In this document: in pieces, positions 1 through 4,304 of the stretch
How the letters are laid out: each line of letters begins with the position of its first letter
How positions within the stretch are numbered: position 1 is the stretch's first letter
Assembly: GCA_025449435.1 (NCBI GenBank)
Contig: JANWJO010000059.1
Location: 1 to 9,916 of the forward strand
DNA length: 9,916 bases
Direction of reading: 5' to 3'
Source of the DNA: Chloroflexota bacterium
Lineage (GTDB): Bacteria > Chloroflexota > UBA4733
Notes under the pieces: model-generated
Seen by the model: only the letters and a program-made list of their open reading frames with translations
What the model was told of the DNA's origin: nothing
Databases searched by the model: none
Position numbers and translations under genes: made by a program

Positions 1-4
1 CGTC

Positions 5-12
5 CCTCCTTT
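5..12 (-). promoter_or_regulatory. Shine-Dalgarno of a gene starting just off the left edge
   Basis: On the minus strand these bases read AAAGGAGG, a near-perfect SD, and only four bases remain before the window edge. The minus-strand gene cluster therefore continues to the left with a further gene whose start codon lies a few bases outside. The SD directly follows a copy of the CACTTGTGAGTGA element (13-25). Confidence 0.55.
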
Positions 13-25
13 CACTTGTGAGTGA
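13..25. repeat. CACTTGTGAGTGA element, copy 1
   Basis: A 13-bp word with dyad character (TCACT-TGTG-AGTGA counting base 12) that recurs exactly at 3274-3286. Its core ACTTGTGAG is also at 1467-1475. All three copies sit in short non-coding gaps just upstream of minus-strand ribosome binding sites. This copy lies between the stop of the 40-324 gene and the SD at 5-12. It may be a protein-binding or leader element; the function is not known. Confidence 0.4.
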
Positions 26-39
26 CTTCACCCACGGCA

Positions 40-324
40 CTAGCACTCAGCGTCTAGGAACTCGAATAACCGAGGGTGGACTTCCCGCGCCCTGGACTCA
101 CTCACCTGCTTGCAGCACTCGCGCAAGTAGGACTGCGCCGCACCCGTCGTGGCGACGGGGCTGTTAGGCCGTGCAAAGACAGCGGCATAGGCGTCGTACA
201 CCGTCTCGACGTGTGTGCCGACGTTGGCAACACGCTTGTACGCCGTCTCGACGGCAACCACGTTGCCCGCCGACTCCGTTTTTTTGGAGTCGTGGTACTC
301 CTCGTAGAAGCGAATACCCTTCAC
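40..324 (-). CDS. hypothetical protein, 94 aa
   Basis: I do not recognise the family. It is a soluble, mixed-charge protein with a Lys/Glu-rich N-terminus, a Cys-Cys pair at residues 70-71 and no membrane segment or signal peptide. The start is GTG at 322-324, which overlaps the stop of the preceding gene as GTGA. The SD AGGAGGAGG lies about six bases upstream, inside the Glu codons that end the preceding protein, so translation is probably coupled. It is the last gene of the small-gene cluster before a gap containing the CACTTGTGAGTGA element. Coding status rests on the coupled start, the strong SD and collinearity with its neighbours. Confidence 0.65.
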   Translation of the reverse strand: MKGIRFYEEYHDSKKTESAGNVVAVETAYKRVANVGTHVETVYDAYAAVFARPNSPVATTGAAQSYLRECCKQVSESRAREVHPRLFEFLDAEC

Positions 325-533
325 TCGCCGACCTCCTCCTCTGCTAGCACCAAGTCACCCACCGCGCACCCCAACCTCTCTTTAGCCACCTGTAAGTCAG
401 CAATGGCGTTGATGAGGTCACACGTATACTGTGCTGACTTGCCTGCGGTGCCTCGACTGTCTAACTCCTTCTGGAAGTTGTCAATGGCGCGTTGCAGCCG
501 CCGCGCACGTACGCTGTCAGGGACTTTTTTCAC
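321..533 (-). CDS. hypothetical small helical protein, 70 aa
   Basis: The protein is almost wholly helix-forming: a basic N-terminus (KKVPDSVRARRLQRA) followed by heptad-like stretches around residues 11-30 and 35-60, then an acidic tail ending EEEVGE. I do not recognise it; a small coiled-coil or helix-hairpin protein is plausible. A GTG nine bases further upstream (542) is in frame but abuts the SD. The GTG at 531-533 forms GTGA with the upstream stop and has GAGAGGAG about eight bases before it, so I chose 533. Its last codons (GAG GAG GAG GTC GGC GAG) supply the SD for the next gene. Confidence 0.62.
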   Translation of the reverse strand: MKKVPDSVRARRLQRAIDNFQKELDSRGTAGKSAQYTCDLINAIADLQVAKERLGCAVGDLVLAEEEVGE

Positions 534-823
534 GCGCCGCACTCCTCTCGCTTGGCCTGGACTCGCACCCAGGCGTCTTCAACACTCCCCAGCCCGAAGG
601 AGTCCACCAGGGACTCCAACACGTCGTACACATCCCACAGCTGCCGGGCACTCCCCATAGCCTTGCGGGCTGTGGCGGTGAAGGGCACTTCCCTGGCGAC
701 TTCTTCATGGGCGCGAATGTCTGCCAGCACGTCTTCGCGCAAGGCGTCGGCGTCTTGCACCGTCCAGTCATAGGGCAAGTACTCGTACACCTTGTCTACG
801 ACTGTCTTCACGCGCCTATTCAC
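530..823 (-). CDS. hypothetical protein, 97 aa
   Basis: A soluble, mostly helical, acidic protein with a basic start (NRRVKTVV) and helices predicted around residues 24-45 and 50-75. It has no recognisable motif. An in-frame GTG at 856 would give 11 more residues, but it would overlap the preceding gene by 37 bases and lacks an SD. The GTG at 821-823 overlaps the upstream stop as GTGA and follows GGAGAGGGAG at about seven bases, so this start is favoured. The C-terminus KREECGA encodes the SD of the next gene. Confidence 0.62.
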   Translation of the reverse strand: MNRRVKTVVDKVYEYLPYDWTVQDADALREDVLADIRAHEEVAREVPFTATARKAMGSARQLWDVYDVLESLVDSFGLGSVEDAWVRVQAKREECGA

Positions 824-1011
824 GCGCCGACTCCCTCTCCGTACTCGCGCTGGCACTCAGCCAGGCCGCGCAACGCTAGCAAACGGTCGCCATACTCACG
901 CACGTAATGCGTCGGCGCCCCCTTGTGCGAGAGGACACACACCCACCATCGCCCGCCACGGCTGGCAATGAACCAGTACGGCCAGACGGTGTTGACTTCC
1001 CACCTACTCAT
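820..1011 (-). CDS. hypothetical small protein, 63 aa
   Basis: Aromatic-rich N-terminal half (four Trp, two in WPYWF) that reads as beta strands, followed by a helix (GDRLLALRGLAECQREYG). The layout of beta-hairpin plus Leu-Ala-Glu helix is common in small phage accessory proteins, but I cannot name the family. ATG at 1009-1011 follows AGGAGTCCC, an SD built from the poly-Glu codons that end the preceding gene, which it overlaps by eight bases. Its own end (YGEGVGA) encodes the SD for the next gene. Confidence 0.65.
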   Translation of the reverse strand: MSRWEVNTVWPYWFIASRGGRWWVCVLSHKGAPTHYVREYGDRLLALRGLAECQREYGEGVGA

Positions 1012-1192
1012 GGGACTCCTCCTCCTCCTCTGCTGCTTCCAACCACTCCTCCCAGCAACGCACGCTTGCGCCGCTGTCCAGCCTCACCCAGTAGATGGCA
1101 AGACTCTGCCGAGGTGGCAGCCAGCCGGAGTCAATGACTCCTGTGCGCCCACTTGCCTTGACGCGCACACGCTGCCCGCTTGCGTACTTCAT
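1004..1192 (-). CDS. small SH3-like (KOW/Tudor-type) beta-barrel protein, 62 aa
   Basis: The sequence GQRVRVKASGRTGVIDSG near the N-terminus, followed by YWVRLDSGASVRCWEEWLEAAE, matches the rhythm of small five-stranded SH3-like barrels (xGxxVxVxxxGxxGxIxxG...YxVxxDxG). Proteins of that class bind nucleic acid or other proteins; the assignment is by pattern only. An earlier in-frame ATG (1207) has its SD almost touching. ATG 1190-1192 forms ATGA with the upstream stop and has GGGAG eight bases before it, so it is preferred. The C-terminal EEEEE run doubles as the SD of the next gene. Confidence 0.62.
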   Translation of the reverse strand: MKYASGQRVRVKASGRTGVIDSGWLPPRQSLAIYWVRLDSGASVRCWEEWLEAAEEEEESHE

Positions 1193-1404
1193 GCGACACT
1201 CTCCCATCCTTCACTCGCCGCGCCGCGCAGGAAGTACTCGACTTCCGCCAACGTCGCGTAGTACGCGCACCCGCCGTACCCTGGCACTCCCAGGGCAAAG
1301 GACTTGTGCCCGTTGATGAAGACAACTTTCACCATACGCCCCTCGCCCAGCGCCGTGCTGTGGCGCGCCTTGCCGGTGCGTTTCAATGCTTGCCGAAGGG
1401 ACAT
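1189..1404 (-). CDS. hypothetical small protein, 71 aa
   Basis: Basic N-terminal segment (SLRQALKRTGKARHSTALGEGR), then strand MVKVVFING, a Gly/Tyr-rich turn and a helix TLAEVEYFLRGAA. It is not recognised. The start at ATG 1402-1404 has an excellent SD (AGGAGG, seven bases away); a longer frame to 1449 would run into the 14-bp inverted repeat and lacks an SD. It is the first gene of the tightly coupled small-gene run. Just upstream lies a palindromic element (1430-1469) that could control it. Confidence 0.65.
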   Translation of the reverse strand: MSLRQALKRTGKARHSTALGEGRMVKVVFINGHKSFALGVPGYGGCAYYATLAEVEYFLRGAASEGWESVA

Positions 1405-1429
1405 TCCCCACCCTCCTGTTCTATGAGAC

Positions 1430-1469
1430 AGTCTCACATATGGAAGCACTCACTCCCATATGTGAGACT
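1430..1469. repeat. perfect 14-bp inverted repeat (operator or hairpin)
   Basis: Arms AGTCTCACATATGG (1430-1443) and its exact reverse complement (1456-1469) are separated by 12 bases. The GTCTCA/TGAGAC word recurs outside the arms (1425-1429 partial, 1473-1477), so the site carries several copies of one half-site. It sits alone in the 74-bp gap upstream of the 1189-1404 gene. There is no U-tract on either side, which argues against an intrinsic terminator; a dimeric regulator site or mRNA leader hairpin is more likely. Confidence 0.6.
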
Positions 1470-1475
1470 TGTGAG
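1467..1475. repeat. ACTTGTGAG core, copy 2
   Basis: Nine-base core shared with the 13-25 and 3274-3286 elements. Here it overlaps the right end of the 14-bp inverted repeat. Confidence 0.3.
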
Positions 1476-1478
1476 ACA

Positions 1479-1808
1479 CTAGGCAACGGCGGCAGGCACC
1501 GTTGCGGGAAGGACAAAGCGTACATCACTCTGGCGTACACTGGTATACAAGGCCAGTTGACGCAACGCGGCGCACCACGCGGGCAGCCTCGCCATAATGG
1601 CGGCGTCTTGCGCGGCGTCTACGGCCAGCGTGTACCGGTATGACTTGTCACGGTACAGCCTGCCATTGTCTAGCCATGCGCCTTGTACGCTGTCCCGTGT
1701 GTAGCCTCCGGCCAGGGCGCACAATTCCCTTTCCACCGCACGCCGCGCCGAGGCGAGAGAGTGTCCCTCATTGTCGGCGCATGGTAGAATGACAGTACGT
1801 TCGAGCAT
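1479..1808 (-). CDS. hypothetical protein, 109 aa
   Basis: The protein has the order RTVILPxxDNxG, a helix SLASARRAVERELCALAGGYT, GAWLDNGRLYRDKSYRYTLAVD, then a second helix and a final strand VRFVLP. This alternating strand-helix-strand layout with GxW and a Asp-rich turn resembles a small alpha/beta family often seen unnamed in phages. I cannot assign a function. ATG 1806-1808 has GAGGAG about eleven bases upstream, a rather long spacing. It stands apart from its neighbours, with about 105 bp before it and 74 bp after it, both containing dyad elements. Confidence 0.65.
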   Translation of the reverse strand: MLERTVILPCADNEGHSLASARRAVERELCALAGGYTRDSVQGAWLDNGRLYRDKSYRYTLAVDAAQDAAIMARLPAWCAALRQLALYTSVRQSDVRFVLPATVPAAVA

Positions 1809-1837
1809 GGTGGGTTACACTCCTCTTGCGCGACGTG

Positions 1838-1865
1838 GCGGGCATGGGTACTCACCTATGCCCGC
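1838..1865. repeat. 8-bp inverted repeat in the 1809-1913 gap
   Basis: GCGGGCAT (1838-1845) and ATGCCCGC (1858-1865), 12 bases apart. On the plus strand it is followed by ATTTTGTTGTG, too interrupted to be a convincing terminator. On the minus strand it falls in the leader of the 1479-1808 gene. Confidence 0.35.
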
Positions 1866-1897
1866 ATTTTGTTGTGTTGCACACTCGTTGGTCGTGG

Positions 1898-1913
1898 CTT
1901 GCACAATTGCAAG
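1898..1913. repeat. short palindrome after the HhH-GPD gene
   Basis: CTTGCA-CAAT-TGCAAG begins directly after the stop codon (1914-1916) of the minus-strand HhH-GPD gene. Possible operator or mRNA 3-prime hairpin; no U-tract follows. Confidence 0.3.
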
Positions 1914-2603
1914 TCAATAGGCATAGCAATTCAGCCATTGGTGAGACTGGGGCACTCCGGCGAGGGGCGCATCCCCGTTGGCTTGGCGCCATGCTTCCCA
2001 CTTGTACCAATGCCATACACCCAGCGTGTATGGACTTCCGGCCTTTTGCCACTCCTGGCATACATCGTCCTCAGCCGCCGTGTATAAGCCCGCTTGCCGC
2101 ATGGTGCGCGCCACGTCGGCGCCGTCTATGCCCAGCCGCGCGCATACGTGACGGTCCACAGGGACTAACGGGCTTTGGGTGGGCCACAGTAGCAGCGCGG
2201 CGAAAGACAGCGTTTTGTACGCCAGCCCTAGCCCGCGCGTGGCCTTGTAGGCTGCCCGCCTCCACTCGCGCCAGTCTTGCAAGTCACCGCCGCCGGGCGC
2301 GTCCAGCATGAAGGACAGGCGACCACTACTCACAGCGGCGTCTATGGCCGCGACGTGCGAGGCTTGCGGCAGGCCGCAATAGGGATGCCCACGCCGTATA
2401 ATGTCCTTCACTTCCTCCCAGTCCTGGGGCAGGGCCTTGCGCGCCGCATACGGGCGCAAGATGCGTACTTGGCGACACTCGCGCGGCAGACTTGAGTTAC
2501 AGGACAGCGTACCAGCCCACAATGCCAACTTGAGAGACGGTGCCTCATTCTCCCCCACGGCCAGCCGTTGCGCCGCGCGCCAGCATGCGTCTAGGGTCAA
2601 CAT
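1914..2603 (-). CDS. HhH-GPD (DNA glycosylase-fold) family protein, 229 aa
   Basis: The central signature is GLGLAYKTLSFAALLL at about 124-139 followed by VPVDRHVCARLG at 148-158. This corresponds to the helix-hairpin-helix plus Gly/Pro/Asp active-site loop of EndoIII/OGG1-type enzymes. Lys130 sits where bifunctional glycosylases have the Schiff-base lysine, and Asp150, 20 residues later, matches the catalytic Asp (spacing 18-19 in EndoIII and OGG1). There is no C-terminal four-Cys iron-sulphur cluster. In the known family the role is excision of damaged or modified bases; phages also use glycosylase-fold proteins in thymine hypermodification, so repair versus modification is open. ATG 2601-2603 follows the preceding stop by two bases and uses the GGGGGAG at that gene's end as SD, so the two genes are probably translated together. 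Confidence 0.7.
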   Translation of the reverse strand: MLTLDACWRAAQRLAVGENEAPSLKLALWAGTLSCNSSLPRECRQVRILRPYAARKALPQDWEEVKDIIRRGHPYCGLPQASHVAAIDAAVSSGRLSFMLDAPGGGDLQDWREWRRAAYKATRGLGLAYKTLSFAALLLWPTQSPLVPVDRHVCARLGIDGADVARTMRQAGLYTAAEDDVCQEWQKAGSPYTLGVWHWYKWEAWRQANGDAPLAGVPQSHQWLNCYAY

Positions 2604-2605
2604 GG

Positions 2606-3256
2606 TTACTCCCCCCTCGCCAGCGCCGCGCGCCAGTCACACGCCCATACGGGCATCAATGCCACTTTTTGTGGCGCATAGGGCCGTTCACTTGCGGGCC
2701 TGTCCGCATGCGGGCCATAGTTGACCCAGCAATTCTGCCCGCGCGTCTCTGTCGTGAGGGCTGTTTGTGCGAGGGAGGAAAACATCATGGAATGATGCAC
2801 CCAGGCGTTTTCCTCGCCGCGCGGCCCAAATTGAAACCCCTCCGCCGCGTGCCCAAACACATCATGGACGGCCCTAAATAGGTTATTGACATCACCCAAG
2901 TATGGGTGAGCCTCGCCGCCCGTGAAGTACCATAGGTGTTTGTTGTCACGCACGTCCGCGCACATGGCCGCGCTGTCCTCATATGGCTGCCCATCCTGTA
3001 CCCAGGGTTGCAGCGTGTAGCCCGCGCGCAGTAGCCAGGCGTATTGCTGTCTGACTTCATGCGCCAGCGTGGCGTATGCCCCACGTACAACGAGTGTGTC
3101 ATCTTCACCTGGCATCGCGGCATACTCTGCCGCGACGCGCCGCGCGAGGGACGCATCAACGGGCACATAATGTCCCGCCACAATGTGCCCCAGCCCATAC
3201 GCATCGTTGTAGGCTTGCGCCACGTCGCGCAAGTGTTGGTTAGGTGGGTTGCCCAT
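2606..3256 (-). CDS. HDxxGH-motif protein, putative metal-binding, 216 aa
   Basis: The core reads NLFRAVHDVFGHAAEGF at residues 125-141, then GPRGEENAW, HHSMMFSSLAQ and TTETRGQNCWVNYG (168-181). His131, Asp132, His136, Glu148/149, His154/155, Glu170 and the RGQN box look like conserved, probably metal-binding, residues. I recognise the pattern as a recurring phage/bacterial type of unknown function. By inference only, HDxxGH plus a Glu about 39 residues later recalls the His-His-Glu iron site of pterin-dependent aromatic amino-acid hydroxylases. An in-frame GTG at 3307 lies inside the upstream terminator, so ATG 3254-3256 is chosen; its candidate SD GGAAGG is rather far (about 12 bases). It is followed within two bases by the HhH-GPD gene. 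Confidence 0.68.
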   Translation of the reverse strand: MGNPPNQHLRDVAQAYNDAYGLGHIVAGHYVPVDASLARRVAAEYAAMPGEDDTLVVRGAYATLAHEVRQQYAWLLRAGYTLQPWVQDGQPYEDSAAMCADVRDNKHLWYFTGGEAHPYLGDVNNLFRAVHDVFGHAAEGFQFGPRGEENAWVHHSMMFSSLAQTALTTETRGQNCWVNYGPHADRPASERPYAPQKVALMPVWACDWRAALARGE

Positions 3257-3273
3257 ACGTTGCCGTGTCCTTC

Positions 3274-3286
3274 CACTTGTGAGTGA
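3274..3286. repeat. CACTTGTGAGTGA element, copy 3
   Basis: Exact 13-bp copy of the element at 13-25. On the minus strand both copies continue as CTCACAAGTG(A/G)AAGGA, so the element is fused to the SD-like sequence upstream of the HDxxGH gene, immediately after the terminator. Confidence 0.4.
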
Positions 3287-3293
3287 GGCTGCC

Positions 3294-3330
3294 CAAAACA
3301 AAGACACCCCGGCGAGTGTGCCAGGGTGTT
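3294..3330 (-). terminator. rho-independent terminator after the 3393-3605 gene
   Basis: On the minus strand the stem ACACCC (3329-3324) pairs with GGGTGT (3309-3304), and the 3-prime side runs into CTTTGTTTTG (3303-3294). It lies about 65 bp after the stop of the 70-aa gene. Just before it on the same strand is a second GC hairpin, GGCGC/GCGCC (3332-3346). It probably ends or attenuates the short promoter-proximal transcript, so genes to the left may depend on read-through or another promoter. Confidence 0.6.
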
Positions 3331-3345
3331 AGGCGCGCGGTGCGC

Positions 3346-3361
3346 CCGCCAGTGACAAGCT
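3346..3361. repeat. left arm of a 16-bp perfect inverted repeat
   Basis: CCGCCAGTGACAAGCT; its exact reverse complement is at 3618-3633. The two arms bracket the 70-aa gene and the (TTGG)7 tract. In RNA from the minus strand this arm lies in the 3-prime untranslated region. Confidence 0.65.
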
Positions 3362-3363
3362 TG

Positions 3364-3391
3364 TTGGTTGGTTGGTTGGTTGGTTGGTTGG
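3364..3391. repeat. (TTGG)7 tetranucleotide microsatellite
   Basis: Seven uninterrupted TTGG units followed by TTT, lying between the left inverted-repeat arm and the stop codon (3393-3395) of the minus-strand 70-aa gene. Tracts like this slip readily in replication. Here a length change would alter only the 3-prime untranslated spacing, not the reading frame. Confidence 0.85.
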
Positions 3392-3392
3392 T

Positions 3393-3605
3393 TTAGTCGC
3401 TGTCGGCGTTGTCATCATAGGCGTTAGGGCCAGTAACGCCCGCCGCGCCAAAGGCATCAGCCAGAGACGTGAAACGAGTACCAGCCCCAGCAGGGTCGCG
3501 CACAATGTAATAGGTGTCACCCGACGCGCCCGCGCGCACAATGCGGTAGATGCGGGTGCCGTTGGGCAGGTGGGCAACAACGGCGAGGGAAGGAGGGTTG
3601 TGCAT
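3393..3605 (-). CDS. hypothetical small protein, 70 aa
   Basis: Not recognised. The sequence suggests beta strands (SLAVVAHLPNGTRIYRIVRAG, then DTYYIVRDP) followed by a helix (SLADAFGAAG) and an acidic disordered tail ending DDNADSD. ATG 3603-3605 has a good SD (GAAGGA, five bases). The gene is bracketed by a 16-bp inverted repeat, with the right arm just upstream of its SD and the left arm downstream of its stop. It is followed by the (TTGG)7 tract and a terminator and so forms a discrete cassette. It may be regulated by the hairpins in its leader (3629-3672). Confidence 0.65.
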   Translation of the reverse strand: MHNPPSLAVVAHLPNGTRIYRIVRAGASGDTYYIVRDPAGAGTRFTSLADAFGAAGVTGPNAYDDNADSD

Positions 3606-3617
3606 GGCTGTCCTTCT

Positions 3618-3633
3618 AGCTTGTCACTGGCGG
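3618..3633. repeat. right arm of the 16-bp perfect inverted repeat
   Basis: AGCTTGTCACTGGCGG, reverse complement of 3346-3361. On the minus strand it lies immediately upstream of the SD of the 70-aa gene, and its end (3629-3633) is shared with a local hairpin arm, so the two pairings compete. Confidence 0.65.
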
Positions 3634-3713
3634 ACACATCGCGCCAGCGGCGTATGCCGCTGTATGTCCGCCTGCCCGTTTCCAGCCTCGCCATCCCGCC
3701 ATGCCGAATCCAT
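3624..3713 (-). CDS. candidate 29-aa leader ORF
   Basis: Three consecutive ATG codons (3719-3711) follow GGAG. The third has six-base spacing and opens a 29-codon frame (MDSAWRDGEAGNGQ...) ending in TGA at 3624-3626, just upstream of the SD of the next gene. The frame runs through the nested hairpin at 3629-3672, so translating it would melt that structure, as in leader-peptide attenuation. The length alone could be chance and no family is recognisable. Confidence 0.25.
   Translation of the reverse strand: MDSAWRDGEAGNGQADIQRHTPLARCVRQ
3629..3672 (-). promoter_or_regulatory. nested hairpin in the leader of the 70-aa gene
   Basis: Outer arms GGCGGACA (3629-3636) and TGTCCGCC (3665-3672) enclose a second perfect hairpin, CAGCGGC-GTAT-GCCGCTG (3645-3662). 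On the minus-strand RNA it ends about 13 bases before the SD GAAGGA. Its proximal arm overlaps the right arm of the long 16-bp inverted repeat, so the RNA could switch between two folds. No U-tract, so not a simple terminator. Confidence 0.5.
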
Positions 3714-3863
3714 CATCATCTCCGATGGTAGCATCATGCGGGCATTGTCTATTCCCAAGCGTGCAGTCTACACGCCGGTAAGCCTCAGCCGCGCGGGCCG
3801 TATTCGGTTGTAAAGGTGCGTTACCCTGGCATCATCGGGCGCGGGAGGGTAGGTGTCCGCGCG

Positions 3864-3879
3864 ACGGGCGTGCGCCCGT
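3864..3879. repeat. GC hairpin after the 71-aa gene
   Basis: ACGGGCG-TG-CGCCCGT, a near-continuous palindrome that begins five bases beyond the stop of the 3885-4100 gene. There is no U-tract on the minus strand, so it is a 3-prime mRNA hairpin or pause site at best. On the plus strand it is followed by TTTCG. Confidence 0.35.
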
Positions 3880-3884
3880 TTCGC

Positions 3885-4100
3885 CTAGTGCTTGTGCGTC
3901 TTGTACGCCGCGAATCGTGTCCTCTGGGCCTGTGCCCGCACGCCGGAAGGCAATTCGCCCCAGGTGGCTGTCCGCCATGAACTGCCCACGCCGTGCGCCG
4001 CGCGGTTGGCTTGGAAGTAGGCCGTCGCCTCCGCCACCGTGCATACCTTGTATTCGCGCGTTACGGTGCCGTCGTCGTTGTGCCAAGTGAAGCAATACAT
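3885..4100 (-). CDS. hypothetical small protein, 71 aa; first gene of the leftward operon
   Basis: Two predicted strands (YCFTWHNDDGTVTREYKV) are followed by a helix TVAEATAYFQANRAAHG, then WRTATWGELPSGVRAQAQRT and a basic end AAYKTHKH. The strand-strand-helix layout with a (T/S)xAEA helix is reminiscent of several other small proteins in this cluster. The frame stays open to 4256, but that extension is AT-rich promoter DNA. ATG 4098-4100 has GGGAG nine bases upstream and lies about 47 bp from the -10 box of a strong leftward promoter, so it is the true start. Confidence 0.65.
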   Translation of the reverse strand: MYCFTWHNDDGTVTREYKVCTVAEATAYFQANRAAHGVGSSWRTATWGELPSGVRAQAQRTRFAAYKTHKH

Positions 4101-4146
4101 CGTGTCTTTCTCCCGTCGTATGTGTGTTGTCGTACCGTCATAAGTG

Positions 4147-4175
4147 AGTATAGTCCCGTCAAACGTGAAAGTCAA
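4147..4175 (-). promoter_or_regulatory. strong sigma70-type leftward promoter
   Basis: On the minus strand: TTGACT (4175-4170), 17-bp spacer, TATACT (4152-4147). Both boxes match consensus at five of six positions, in a locally AT-rich stretch. It points at the 71-aa gene. The leader contains TACGAC twice (around 4118 and 4134), a possible control site. Confidence 0.75.
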
Positions 4176-4304
4176 CCCATACAATAGTGAATATGGCATG
4201 TATGAATAAATTGTAATGAATGGTGCCGCCAGCATAAAGAATAGTTTATGTGCCACGCCTGCCTACGCGCGCGTACTTCTCTATGCGCCTAACGCCTCGC
4301 CCCG

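Noticed and set aside
76..660. 194-codon plus-strand frame over the small-gene cluster
   Set aside because: Antisense to three genes with coupled starts and SDs; Arg/Ser/Pro-rich shadow composition.
1838..1865. Plus-strand intrinsic terminator
   Set aside because: The T-rich stretch is interrupted by G and no plus-strand gene lies upstream.
1826..2311. 161-codon plus-strand frame antisense to the HhH-GPD gene
   Set aside because: Overlaps a gene with identifiable catalytic motifs and has no SD.
3257..3307. 17-residue extension of the HDxxGH protein from GTG 3307
   Set aside because: It would start inside the terminator stem-loop and has no SD.
3714..3850. tRNA-like words (GGTAGCATCATGC, CTTTACAA, TTCGG) between the leader and the 71-aa gene
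   Set aside because: No acceptor stem or consistent D, anticodon and T arms could be assembled on either strand.
4101..4256. N-terminal extension of the 71-aa gene with a signal-like hydrophobic stretch
   Set aside because: The codons coincide with the -10/-35 boxes and AT-rich promoter DNA, and the internal ATG at 4100 has a proper SD.
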